64,000 nucleotides of DNA from Pedobacter ghigonis. Lineage in GTDB: Bacteria > Bacteroidota > Bacteroidia > Sphingobacteriales > Sphingobacteriaceae. Shown here piece after piece: positions 43,530-52,380 of this stretch (the first letter of the stretch is position 1; the number at the start of each line of letters is the position of its first letter). The notes below the pieces were generated by a model. That model was not told the origin of the DNA, did no database searches, and saw nothing but the letters and a program-made list of their open reading frames with translations. The stretch covers positions 1 through 64,000 of the forward strand of contig NZ_CAESCM010000003.1 of assembly GCF_903166585.1 (NCBI RefSeq). Reading direction: 5' to 3'. The translations under genes were made by a program, and so were the position numbers.

Positions 43530-44732
43530 ATGGTACTTTATGCCAGGCAACCGTATACACATATAAAAGCCACTATTTTGAATACGAACGAAATCAAATA
43601 TTTAATCGGAAAATACAATAACCAAACTGCCACACCAGCCGAAAAAAAGCTGGTAGAGGAGTGGTACGAGCGTATTGATGGTGCTGATTTAACACAAAAT
43701 GAGCTAGCAGATATTGAAGTCAAAAAACAAATTTTAAATCGGGTAACTGCTAGAATAAACCATGTCGATAAACCAAAACCTAAGCAGATTAAATTAAATT
43801 ATGCACTGTTTTTTAAAGCGGCGGTTATTTTAATCGCTTTAATTGCGGGTACATATAGCTATTTCAACCAAAGCGATCGCTCTCCCGTTTTGGCTACCTC
43901 AGTTAAAACAAATACAAAACCAATTATTCCGGGAGGCAACAATGCAGTACTGCAACTGGCCGATGGTTCTCAGGTTATACTTAATAAAACTGCTGATGGG
44001 CAAGTGGCAAACCAATCGGGGGTGCAGGTAATTAAAACGAAAAGCGGTGAGTTGCTTTATAGGTTTACGGGTAACACAACTGCAAAAGCAGCAGCCATCA
44101 ACACAGTAAGCACCCCACGCGGTGGCCAATACCATTTAATTCTGGTAGATGGTACTGAGGTGTGGCTTAATGCAAGCTCGTCGGTTAAATTTCCTTCTGC
44201 TTTTGTTGGCAACGAACGTAAGGTAGAAGTTACTGGTGAAGTGTACTTTGAAGTAGCTAAAAATAAAACAAAGCCATTTATTGTTCATACCGATCAATCT
44301 GATATCAAAGTGCTGGGCACTCATTTTAACGTAAACACCTATGTTGATGAAACTTATCAGCGTACTACCTTGCTCGAAGGAAGCATTGAAATTAAACGTG
44401 GCAATAAAAAGGCACTTTTAAAACCTGGTCAACAGGCTAGCCTGAATGGTAAAATTGATGGTATTGCAGTAAATGAGATAGCAGATCTCGAAGCTGTAGT
44501 TGCCTGGAAAAATGGCTACTTCCAGTTCGAAAAGTCAGATCTCCCATCAGTGATGCGCCAGGTTTCGCGCTGGTATGATGCAGAGGTGATCTACAATGGC
44601 AAAATTCCGGCAAAACAATACTCAGGCAAAATACCTAGAAATGTGAGTATAGCAAAATTAGTCGAAATGCTGGCTTACAGTGGTATTCATTGCAAAGTAG
44701 AATACAATCAGATTACAGTGAACCCTAAATAA
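43530..44732 (+). CDS. FecR family anti-sigma factor
   Basis: 400 residues. The family's usual beginning, NTNEIKYLIGKYNNQTATPAEKKLVEEWY, starts at a TTG (43578), 16 codons into the frame, so the true start may be there rather than at 43530. One transmembrane helix (ALFFKAAVILIALIAGTYSYF, about residues 90-110) separates a short cytoplasmic part that binds the sigma factor from the periplasmic FecR domain (TPRGGQYHLILVDGTEVWLNASSSVKFP, VEVTGEVYFEVAKN) and a C-terminal STN-like domain (IPRNVSIAKLVEMLAYSGI). It holds the ECF sigma factor until the SusC-type receptor signals. Confidence 0.93.
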   Translation: MVLYARQPYTHIKATILNTNEIKYLIGKYNNQTATPAEKKLVEEWYERIDGADLTQNELADIEVKKQILNRVTARINHVDKPKPKQIKLNYALFFKAAVILIALIAGTYSYFNQSDRSPVLATSVKTNTKPIIPGGNNAVLQLADGSQVILNKTADGQVANQSGVQVIKTKSGELLYRFTGNTTAKAAAINTVSTPRGGQYHLILVDGTEVWLNASSSVKFPSAFVGNERKVEVTGEVYFEVAKNKTKPFIVHTDQSDIKVLGTHFNVNTYVDETYQRTTLLEGSIEIKRGNKKALLKPGQQASLNGKIDGIAVNEIADLEAVVAWKNGYFQFEKSDLPSVMRQVSRWYDAEVIYNGKIPAKQYSGKIPRNVSIAKLVEMLAYSGIHCKVEYNQITVNPK

Positions 44733-44816
44733 ATAACCAAACCAAATCAAACTATAAAGTGCAGCATATGAAGATATAATACTCCAGACATTCGATTTCA
44801 ATCCGCTTAAAAGCAA

Positions 44817-44907
44817 TGCAAAGTGTTCGTACCACTTTATTTGCAATGAGTGGGTTAAAAACCTGCGCCAGCTAATCTGCAGCAGGGACACAATAAGTTA
44901 TCTAAGC
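44817..44907 (+). ncRNA. Unrecognised structured element, copy 2 (susC leader)
   Basis: Hairpin 1: TGCAA/TTGCA plus AGTG/CACT around loop TTCGTAC, with a 4-nt TTAT bulge (44817-44845). Linker TGGGTTAAAA. Hairpin 2: CCTGC/GCAGG (44862-44866 with 44882-44886) with a 15-nt loop where copy 1 has almost none. Tail ACAATAAGTTATCTAAGC (44890-44907). It ends 27 nt before the susC ATG, so it is in the 5' untranslated region. See copy 1 at 42460-42534. Confidence 0.6.
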
Positions 44908-44934
44908 AATTATGTTTTAAACCCAAATTCAATC

Positions 44935-47900
44935 ATGAATTTTAGTACATTTTTTATGCCCGGATCATTAATCCGGCGTAAGCCCACACAATTAATATTG
45001 GTGATGAAGCTAACCGCACTATTTTTATTCGCTTGTCTGTGCCAGGTAAGCGCAAGTGTTTATAGTCAGAACATCACATTGAAACAAAAAAATGTTTCGA
45101 TGGAAGTGATATTTAAATCGATAGAAAAACAAACCCAATACGTTTTTCTTTACGATAACCTTGAACTGCAAAATGCACACAATATAAGCATCGATGTGAA
45201 AAATGCGCCACTTGAGCAGGTGCTTAATTTATGCCTCAAAAATCAGTTACTGAGCTACAAAATATTTGATAAAACAATTGTACTCAGAAAAAAAAATGAG
45301 CTGATCTCAAATCCGTTTTTCGAAACGATTAGTGGTAAGGTTTCAGACGAAAATGGCTTGCCTATTGTTGGCGCAAGCATAATGGTTAAAGAAACGAAGT
45401 CCGTAACTTTAACTGATGCTAATGGTTACTTTTCAATTAATGCCAACGTGGGTACCACGCTGATTATCTCGTTTATTGGTTACACTACCAAAGAAATTGT
45501 TATTGACAGCAAACGTGATTATAAGATTTCTTTACAAGCTGCCACAACCGAATTAACAGATGTGGTAGTTACAGCTCTGGGGATAAAACGTTCAGAAAAA
45601 TCGTTGGGTTATGCCGTACAAAAAGTAGCGGGTAAAGATCTGCAAACCGTTAAAGGTGTAGATGTTGCTACTTCATTAACCGGAAGGGTTTCAGGTTTGG
45701 TAATCAAAAACTCAACGGAGTTTAACGCCAGGCCAACCATTGAGTTACGGGGCGAAAGTGCTTTGCTGGTAATTGATGGTGTACCTTATGGTAACATGTC
45801 GTTAAGAGATGTACCAACTGATGATATTGAAAGTGTCGATCTGCTTAAAGGTCCTACGGCATCGGCTTTATACGGCTCAAGGGCTGCGGGTGGTGTACTT
45901 TTAATTACTACTAAAAAAGGCCCTGCAGGTAAGGGATTTTCAATCGATATCAACAGTAATACAATGACCTCGCTGGGTTACCTGGCCATACCAGAAGTGC
46001 AAAGCTCATACGGCAGGGGACAGAACGGCGTTATTGATAACGATTACGTTTGGGGACCCAAACTTGATGTCGGTAAAACTGCCAGAGACTGGAACCCGGT
46101 TACCAAACAGTTTGAAGATAATATGCCTTTGGTATCTAAAGGTAAAGACAACCTGAAGAACTTTATGTCAAGCGGCATCATTCTTAACAACAATGTAAGC
46201 ATTGCCCAAACTGGCGAGAAAGGGAGTTTCAGGATTGGTTTAAACGATATTTACAATAAAGGCCAGTTTCCAAACCAAAACCTGAATATGGTAAATTTAA
46301 CCATGGCAGGAGAGATGAAGCTGAGCGATAAATTTAAACTGGAAGGACACATGGGCGTAAGTCGCCGCTGGGCCGACCAAATTTGGGGCGGAGGATATAA
46401 TAACCAGGGCTATTTGTACCAGTTAATTATGTGGACAGGTACTGAATATGACATACGAGATTACAAAGATTACTGGAAAGTGCCTTACAAAACACAGAAC
46501 TGGATGTACACCAACTGGTACGATAACCCGTATTTAATTGCGAATGAAAAATTAAATGGTATCGAAACCAATACGCTGAATGCCAATGTTACAGCCAATT
46601 ACCAGATCAACAACGATTTTAGTTTATTGATACGATTAGGTTACGATAACTACAACAATAAAACAACCTTCCGCAATCCAACTGCCAACATATATTCTAC
46701 CCGTGGTGGTGCTGTAAACGGTAGTGGCTGGAATGCCAGAGGAATGTATTCTATTCAGGATGCAAAAGGTTTCAGTACCAACGATGATGTAATCCTAAGC
46801 TATAAGAAGAAACTAAACAAGTTCACAATCGATGCTTTGGCAGGTGGAACAGTTTATTATTACATTGACGAATCGTTAAGTGGAACAACTAAAAACGGAT
46901 TAATTTCGCCAACTTTTTATTCATTAGCTGGTTCGGTAGAGCCACCTACAGTATCGCAGGGGTATAGCACCAGACAGATCAACAGTTTGTATAGCAGGGC
47001 TTCTATAGGTTATAACGATGCCATCTTCCTTGATTTTACGGGTAGAAACGACTGGAATTCTGCACAACCAAAAGCATCTCGTTCTTATTTTTATCCGTCA
47101 ATTGGTTCGAGTATCGTAGTTTCAGAATTGGTAAAACTGCCTAAGGTAATCGATATGTTCAAAATCCGTGGTTCGTGGGCTGTATTTAAAACTGCTTTGA
47201 GCGTATATGCCAACAACCGAACTTTTGGCACAACAACTGCCGCATGGAATACTTTAAATTCTGCCAGTTATCCGTCTTCGTTATTGGGTAATAGCTTATT
47301 GCCAAGTTCGCAAAGAACATACGAAATCGGTGCTGCGGGTTATTTATTTAAAAAACGTTTGCATTTTGATGTAGCTTATTTTAATAAATATTACTACAAC
47401 CAGCAGGTAAGTACCTCAATTCCTTCATCATCGGGTTTCTCATCAACTTTGGTTAATACACAGGAAACTTACGAAAGAAGAGGCCTTGAAATTACAGTTG
47501 ATGGTTCAGTAATCCGCAATAAAGATTTCGAATGGAATTCTACTATCAACTGGTCTAACCAGCACCGCTATTACGTAAATCTCGATCCGGTATATTCGGC
47601 CGATAATTTATGGGTTAAAAAAGGTGAAAGGCTAGATACCTATACCGATAATTACTGGCTTAAAGACCCTGAAGGTAATGTAATACACGAAAGCGGTTTG
47701 CCGGTTTGGAGCGATTACGTAAAGAAATTAGGTTATGGTGAACCCGATTTTAGCTTTGGTTTTATCAATAATTTCAATTACAAAAACTGGTCGTTAGGCA
47801 TTAATATTGATGGCCGTATTGGTGGCTTAATGTACAATTACATTTACGATAAAATGTTCGATTCTGGCACCGCTCCCGAAACAGATAACGAATACCGTTA

Positions 47901-48303
47901 CAATCAGGTAGTATTAGGACAAAATAATTACGTAGGCCAGGGTGTTAAGGTGGTATCAGGCAGTGTTACTTATGATAAATATGGTCAGATTACCAGCGAT
48001 ACCCGTAAATATGCAGTAAATGATGTGCCAATTGGTTACCAGGATTATGCACAATGGTACCGTGGTGGCGATGGAAGGGTACAGAACGAATCTTTTGTAA
48101 AGCTGCGCGAAATTTCATTGGGTTATCGTTTGCCGTCAAAAACAGCAAGCAAACTAGGCTTAAAGAATGCATCTTTCTCGTTAACAGGGCAGAACCTGTT
48201 TATGTGGACCAATTTCAAATACTCAGATCCCGATGTTGATACCGAGAACCTAAACTCGCCATCTATGAGAATGGTAGGTTTTAACGTTAAGGTTGGTTTC
48301 TAG
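44935..48303 (+). CDS. SusC/RagA family TonB-linked outer membrane protein with N-terminal STN domain
   Basis: 1122 residues. After a signal peptide (ending near ASVYSQN, residue 45) come an STN domain (about 50-115, VIFKSIEKQTQYVFLYDN), a carboxypeptidase D-like regulatory domain (about 135-200, ISGKVSDENGLPIVGASIMVKETK), the plug with ALGIKRSEKSLGYAVQKV, ALLVIDGVPYG and GPTASALYGSRAAGGVLLITTKKG, and a large barrel. The STN domain is the part that signals to FecR in transducing receptors, fitting the sigma/FecR genes upstream. It forms the importer with the SusD-like protein 27 nt downstream. The substrate, a glycan or peptide, cannot be told. Its leader holds RNA element copy 2. Confidence 0.95.
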   Translation: MNFSTFFMPGSLIRRKPTQLILVMKLTALFLFACLCQVSASVYSQNITLKQKNVSMEVIFKSIEKQTQYVFLYDNLELQNAHNISIDVKNAPLEQVLNLCLKNQLLSYKIFDKTIVLRKKNELISNPFFETISGKVSDENGLPIVGASIMVKETKSVTLTDANGYFSINANVGTTLIISFIGYTTKEIVIDSKRDYKISLQAATTELTDVVVTALGIKRSEKSLGYAVQKVAGKDLQTVKGVDVATSLTGRVSGLVIKNSTEFNARPTIELRGESALLVIDGVPYGNMSLRDVPTDDIESVDLLKGPTASALYGSRAAGGVLLITTKKGPAGKGFSIDINSNTMTSLGYLAIPEVQSSYGRGQNGVIDNDYVWGPKLDVGKTARDWNPVTKQFEDNMPLVSKGKDNLKNFMSSGIILNNNVSIAQTGEKGSFRIGLNDIYNKGQFPNQNLNMVNLTMAGEMKLSDKFKLEGHMGVSRRWADQIWGGGYNNQGYLYQLIMWTGTEYDIRDYKDYWKVPYKTQNWMYTNWYDNPYLIANEKLNGIETNTLNANVTANYQINNDFSLLIRLGYDNYNNKTTFRNPTANIYSTRGGAVNGSGWNARGMYSIQDAKGFSTNDDVILSYKKKLNKFTIDALAGGTVYYYIDESLSGTTKNGLISPTFYSLAGSVEPPTVSQGYSTRQINSLYSRASIGYNDAIFLDFTGRNDWNSAQPKASRSYFYPSIGSSIVVSELVKLPKVIDMFKIRGSWAVFKTALSVYANNRTFGTTTAAWNTLNSASYPSSLLGNSLLPSSQRTYEIGAAGYLFKKRLHFDVAYFNKYYYNQQVSTSIPSSSGFSSTLVNTQETYERRGLEITVDGSVIRNKDFEWNSTINWSNQHRYYVNLDPVYSADNLWVKKGERLDTYTDNYWLKDPEGNVIHESGLPVWSDYVKKLGYGEPDFSFGFINNFNYKNWSLGINIDGRIGGLMYNYIYDKMFDSGTAPETDNEYRYNQVVLGQNNYVGQGVKVVSGSVTYDKYGQITSDTRKYAVNDVPIGYQDYAQWYRGGDGRVQNESFVKLREISLGYRLPSKTASKLGLKNASFSLTGQNLFMWTNFKYSDPDVDTENLNSPSMRMVGFNVKVGF

Positions 48304-48330
48304 TTATTTATTGTTTTTAAAGAAGATTTT

Positions 48331-49887
48331 ATGAAAAGTAAATTTTTAAAATATAGCTTATTATTGCCTGCATTGGCACTATTAAGTAACGGTTGTAGCA
48401 AGTTCGAAGATATTAATACCAATCCAAATGCAACTACCCAGGTAAACTCGGCTATGCTGGCTACCGGTATGATCTTAAATATTACACGTGGCGATATCAG
48501 CAGTACCAAATCATTTATGCAGCCATTCTTACTGGGTAAATATCTTACCTGGGGAGAAGGGCAGGAGAACTTTCAATACAACAAAATTAGCCGTACAGAT
48601 TTTAGTCGGATAACCCTCTTGCGTAATATTACCCCAATGGAGAATTATGCCACCAGCGATGGATTGAAAAAATCCTATCAGGCATTGGGCCATTTTATCA
48701 GGGCATGGCAGTTTTTTATGACTACCATGCAGGTTGGCGATATTCCTTACACCGATGCAGTTAAAGGAGAGTCTGATGCGGTATTACAACCCAAATATGA
48801 TAGCCAAAAAACAGTTTTCCTGGGTATTTTGAACGAACTCGATCAGGCCAATGCCTTATTTGCATCGGGAGCAACTTTTGAAGGAGATCCTATTTTTGCC
48901 GGCAGTACCGACAAATGGAGAAGGTTAACCAATAGTTTTGAGTTACACGTTTTAATCAATCTCCATAAAAAAACAGGAGATGCCGATTTGAAAGTGATTG
49001 AACGCTTTAAAGATATTGTAGCTAACCGCCCATTAATGCGCGATTACAATGATAATTTTGCACTGGCTTACAATGCAACTGCCGGACAGAATTATCCATG
49101 GAGCGACGTTCCTGCCGGATCGGGTAATTCATTCGTTAAATCGAATTATACCATGTTAACCAACGTGCTGCTTGATCCTTTAAAAGCAGCTAACGATAAA
49201 AGGCTTTTTTACTATGCCAAACCATCGCCGGTTAAAATTACTGCCGGTGTTTCGCAAAGCGATATGGCAGCTTACCCTGGCGTAGAGCCTTCCGATTCGT
49301 TTTCGAGTTTGCAAACCAGAAGGGTGAATAAAGATTATGCCGATATTAACGCCCGTTATGTAAACCTTGTAAATGCAGAGCCTGTAGGTGTTTTTAACTA
49401 TTGGGATTTACAATTTATCCTGGCTGAGGCTGCTATTCGTGGCTGGATAACAGGTACACCGGCGCAAACTTATTATGCCAACGGTATTACTAACTCAATG
49501 AAGTTTATAGCACAATATACCCCTGATTTGGCCGACTATAACCATAACATGAAAATGGATGCGGCTTATATCGATGCCTTTCCTGCTACAGTGGCTTTAA
49601 CAGGAACCACCGAGCAACAAATAGCACAGGTAATTACACAAAAATATGTAGCCAGCTTTTTGCAGGGAAACAAATACCAGGGTTGGTTCGAAAACAGAAG
49701 AACAGGTTATCCGGTATTTAAACTTAACTCTACAACCAACTTAAATTCCCCATCTACTAATTTTCCTTTAAGATGGCTGTATCCTTCAAACGAACTGAAC
49801 TACAATTCGGCTAACCTTTCAGCCGCAGTTGCCAGTCAGTATGGTGGTAACGACGATGTAAACCAGGCCATGTGGCTTTTAAAATAA
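48331..49887 (+). CDS. SusD/RagB family nutrient-binding lipoprotein (SusD-like 2 type)
   Basis: 518 residues, lipoprotein signal with Cys22 (SNGCSKFEDINTNPNA). The DINTNPN start, FFMTTMQVGDIPYTDA, STDKWRRLTNSFELHVLINLHKKTG and the late NKYQGWFENRRTGYP fit the SusD-like 2 (RagB-type) group. It lies on the cell surface as the lid of the SusC-type barrel and binds the nutrient. No glycoside hydrolase or peptidase is linked downstream, so the locus is an orphan SusCD pair. A strong terminator follows 19 nt past the stop. Confidence 0.92.
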   Translation: MKSKFLKYSLLLPALALLSNGCSKFEDINTNPNATTQVNSAMLATGMILNITRGDISSTKSFMQPFLLGKYLTWGEGQENFQYNKISRTDFSRITLLRNITPMENYATSDGLKKSYQALGHFIRAWQFFMTTMQVGDIPYTDAVKGESDAVLQPKYDSQKTVFLGILNELDQANALFASGATFEGDPIFAGSTDKWRRLTNSFELHVLINLHKKTGDADLKVIERFKDIVANRPLMRDYNDNFALAYNATAGQNYPWSDVPAGSGNSFVKSNYTMLTNVLLDPLKAANDKRLFYYAKPSPVKITAGVSQSDMAAYPGVEPSDSFSSLQTRRVNKDYADINARYVNLVNAEPVGVFNYWDLQFILAEAAIRGWITGTPAQTYYANGITNSMKFIAQYTPDLADYNHNMKMDAAYIDAFPATVALTGTTEQQIAQVITQKYVASFLQGNKYQGWFENRRTGYPVFKLNSTTNLNSPSTNFPLRWLYPSNELNYNSANLSAAVASQYGGNDDVNQAMWLLK

Positions 49888-49906
49888 TACGCGCTCAAAC
49901 CAATTT

Positions 49907-49944
49907 AAAAAAGTTCTCCGGCACTAAAACCGGAGAACTTTTTT
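49907..49944 (+). terminator. Rho-independent terminator of the susCD operon
   Basis: 15-bp perfect stem (49907-49921 with 49930-49944), loop CACTAAAA, with six T closing the stem. Confidence 0.92.
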
Positions 49945-50036
49945 GTTTTAAGGCACAAGTAATCCATACGTCATTTATCTTAACAGTATTATATTTATAA
50001 AAGCATATTCATATTTTGCTTCGATTTATAAATAAC

Positions 50037-51131
50037 ATGATAGCCTTATATATAGTACTTTTTCTCGTTATCGCATTTTTAGTAATAACAAATCTGCCTG
50101 TTTTTGGTCGCTTACCAAGAGGATTAAGGCTGGCCAAAACCCAAGAGTTGCCTAATTATAGTAAGGGAGCCTTGCAAAATCTTTCCGTTACGCCTATGCA
50201 ACCCGAAGGTGTGAGTTTCTTTACCATTTTAAAAGCCTTCTTTTTCGAAAAGCATCCAGATAAAATACCCGAACAGGCACTTCCCTTTAATCAACCTGAT
50301 TTAGATACCAAAGCTAAAAGCGATGCACCCGAAATTATCTGGTTTGGCCATTCTTCCTATTTAATCAAAGTTGATAGATTACGCGTTTTAGTCGACCCGG
50401 TTTTTAGTAAAGCACCATCGCCATTTTCTTTTATTGGCAGCAAGGCCTTTCCGGGTACCGATGTGGTAAAAGCAGCTGATTTTAAAAATATTGATGTGCT
50501 GGTAATTACCCACGATCATTACGACCATCTCGACTATCAGAGCATATTAACCATTGCACCCGCTGCAAAAACAATTGTTACCTCGCTTGGCGTAGGCGAG
50601 CATTTAGAAAAATGGGGAATTAAAGCCGATAAAATCACCGAACTGGCCTGGAACCAATCGATAACGCTATTTGAGAAGCTCGAATTAACTGCTGTTCCGG
50701 CAAGGCATTTTACAGGAAGGAAATTTAAACGCAATCAAACACTTTGGTCGGCCTTCGTGCTGAAGACTGTTAATTATAAACTGTTTTTAGGCGGCGATTC
50801 AGGCTATGATACACATTTTGCCCAAATTGGCGAAACCTATGGGCCATTCGATCTGGCTTTATTAGAATGCGGACAGTATAATGCCTATTGGCCTTACATA
50901 CACATGTTTCCTGAAGATACGGTACAGGCAGCGATTGATTTAAAGGCAAAAGTTTTAATGCCGGTGCATTGGGGGAAATTTAGCCTCGCCATGCACCCGT
51001 GGAACGAACCGGTTAAAAGAGTAGTAGAAGCGGCTGCTGTTAAACATTTGCCCCTGGTTACCCCACGCTTAGGCGAAACAGTAATTTTAAACGAGCATAT
51101 GCCAACAGAAAAATGGTGGCTGGAAGCATAA
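50037..51131 (+). CDS. MBL-fold metal-dependent hydrolase, membrane-anchored (UlaG/NAPE-PLD-like)
   Basis: 364 residues from the ATG at 50037; a TTG seven codons earlier opens the frame. One N-terminal transmembrane helix (IALYIVLFLVIAFLVITNLPVFG) is followed by a linker and a metallo-beta-lactamase fold: IIWFGHSSYLIKVDRLRVLVDPVF, the zinc motif THDHYDHLDY near residue 157, AVPARHFTGR, LFLGGDSGYDTHF and MPVHWGKF. The WFGHSS and DPVF motifs are those of NAPE-PLD/UlaG-type phosphodiesterases, so a phospholipid or cyclic ester substrate is plausible. Alone, 50 nt before an unrelated small gene. Confidence 0.88.
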   Translation: MIALYIVLFLVIAFLVITNLPVFGRLPRGLRLAKTQELPNYSKGALQNLSVTPMQPEGVSFFTILKAFFFEKHPDKIPEQALPFNQPDLDTKAKSDAPEIIWFGHSSYLIKVDRLRVLVDPVFSKAPSPFSFIGSKAFPGTDVVKAADFKNIDVLVITHDHYDHLDYQSILTIAPAAKTIVTSLGVGEHLEKWGIKADKITELAWNQSITLFEKLELTAVPARHFTGRKFKRNQTLWSAFVLKTVNYKLFLGGDSGYDTHFAQIGETYGPFDLALLECGQYNAYWPYIHMFPEDTVQAAIDLKAKVLMPVHWGKFSLAMHPWNEPVKRVVEAAAVKHLPLVTPRLGETVILNEHMPTEKWWLEA

Positions 51132-51181
51132 AAACTAAACAATAATTAAGGAACGGTGTTTAATTGAAAAATAATACCATC

Positions 51182-51544
51182 ATGAAAACCGATCTTGTAG
51201 AAATCTTTCAAACCATTAGGGCTGGTATGCAGCCTTACGCTACACGTGGCTACACCGTGCACGAAAATTCTGAAACAGGCTACGATCTGTACAGTGAAAA
51301 AAATATAGCCGTTAACGGTGAAAAGATAACCGAGCGTTTTTTTGCCGGTGTTTATATTAACGGCAATGCGGTAGAGGTGAAGGTTAACACCGAGGAATTT
51401 TCTACGTCGAACCAAAACTTAGCCGATTTTGGAGAAAATAAAGCAGGTTTAAAAAATAGCAGTCTCGACGATGTAAAACTCCGTGAATTGGAAACCCTTG
51501 TAGAGATTATACACACTAACTTTAAAGAAAAGGAGTGGATTTAA
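51182..51544 (+). CDS. Hypothetical protein
   Basis: 120 residues from the ATG at 51182 (a TTG six codons earlier is possible). I recognise no family. It is soluble and acidic, with a likely alpha/beta fold: helix DLVEIFQTIRAGMQPYATRG, then strand phrases YDLYSEKN and ERFFAGVYINGNAVEVKVN, and a C-terminal helix rich in Leu and Glu. No signal peptide. Lies between the MBL-fold hydrolase and the Mom-like gene on the same strand. Confidence 0.7.
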   Translation: MKTDLVEIFQTIRAGMQPYATRGYTVHENSETGYDLYSEKNIAVNGEKITERFFAGVYINGNAVEVKVNTEEFSTSNQNLADFGENKAGLKNSSLDDVKLRELETLVEIIHTNFKEKEWI

Positions 51545-51597
51545 TAATTTGATGCTAAATTTGCACCTGAATTTTTTCTGAACTAAACTTCTGGTGA

Positions 51598-52380
51598 TTG
51601 AGCATTTTAACTTCCGATAGCAACTGGCACAATGAATTAATAAAGGCACTTGCCGCTAGTCAGGTTAATGGCAGATTCTTTTCAGAAGGACCATTTCAAT
51701 TGTTAAAGTTAACCGATCAGCTCATCATCCATTTGGTGAGTTTAAATCATCCGTTCAGCCCGCAAAACCTTATTCAGCTTCAGGAAAAATATGCCATAGC
51801 AAATATCAAGCTTATTCACCTTTGGGAAGACATTTGGCGTTCGAAAACTGCACAGGTATTAGCCAGGCTTACTTCATTACTTGGCCAGAATAAACGGATT
51901 CACGGCCGTAAAACAAAGGTTCAAAAAATAGCCAAACCAGTAGCCGATACTTTTTTAAATGATAACCATTTGCAGGGCGCGGTGAGCAGCCGTTATAAAA
52001 TAGGTTTGTTCGAAAAAGAAGAACTCGTTGCCGTAGCAACTTTTTCTGCCCTCCGTAAAATGAACCATACCGAAAACTATAAATCGGCAGAGCTGATCAG
52101 GTTTGCTGTGAAGGCAGGCTATTCCATCACAGGTGGCCTGAGCAAACTCATTTCGTATTTTGCAGCATTACATCAGCCTAACGATGTAATGACTTATGCC
52201 GATCGGGATTGGTCGGCAGGCGAAGCGTATTTGAGGCTCGGCTTCTTACAAACAACAGCTATAGCCCCTCAATACTACCGCTTAAATGAACAGCTTCAGC
52301 GCCAGTTGATTAAAGATGCGCAAACTGTAGCTGCACAAATATTTAATACCGGAAGTTTAAAATTCATACTTCAATTTTAA
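51598..52380 (+). CDS. Mom/GNAT-like protein related to phage-encoded acetyltransferases, coupled to miaA
   Basis: 260 residues starting at a TTG placed directly after an in-frame TGA, so no earlier start exists. The N-terminal 85 residues are helical and unrecognised. The rest (about 110-245) resembles the GNAT-like proteins found in phages and near homing endonucleases: FLNDNHLQGAVSSRYKIGLF, ELVAVATFSALR, AELIRFAVKAGYSITGGLSKLISYF and TYADRDWSAGEAYLRLGF. The phage Mom protein, which modifies adenine, is a distant relative of this fold. Its TAA overlaps the miaA ATG by one base (TAATG), so the two are co-translated. A role in nucleic-acid modification is a guess from this coupling. Confidence 0.6.
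   Translation: MSILTSDSNWHNELIKALAASQVNGRFFSEGPFQLLKLTDQLIIHLVSLNHPFSPQNLIQLQEKYAIANIKLIHLWEDIWRSKTAQVLARLTSLLGQNKRIHGRKTKVQKIAKPVADTFLNDNHLQGAVSSRYKIGLFEKEELVAVATFSALRKMNHTENYKSAELIRFAVKAGYSITGGLSKLISYFAALHQPNDVMTYADRDWSAGEAYLRLGFLQTTAIAPQYYRLNEQLQRQLIKDAQTVAAQIFNTGSLKFILQF

Noticed and set aside
47353..47362. Fourth LacI-type site AAACGTTTGC inside susC
   Set aside because: It is within coding sequence and lacks the first base of the palindrome; likely chance.
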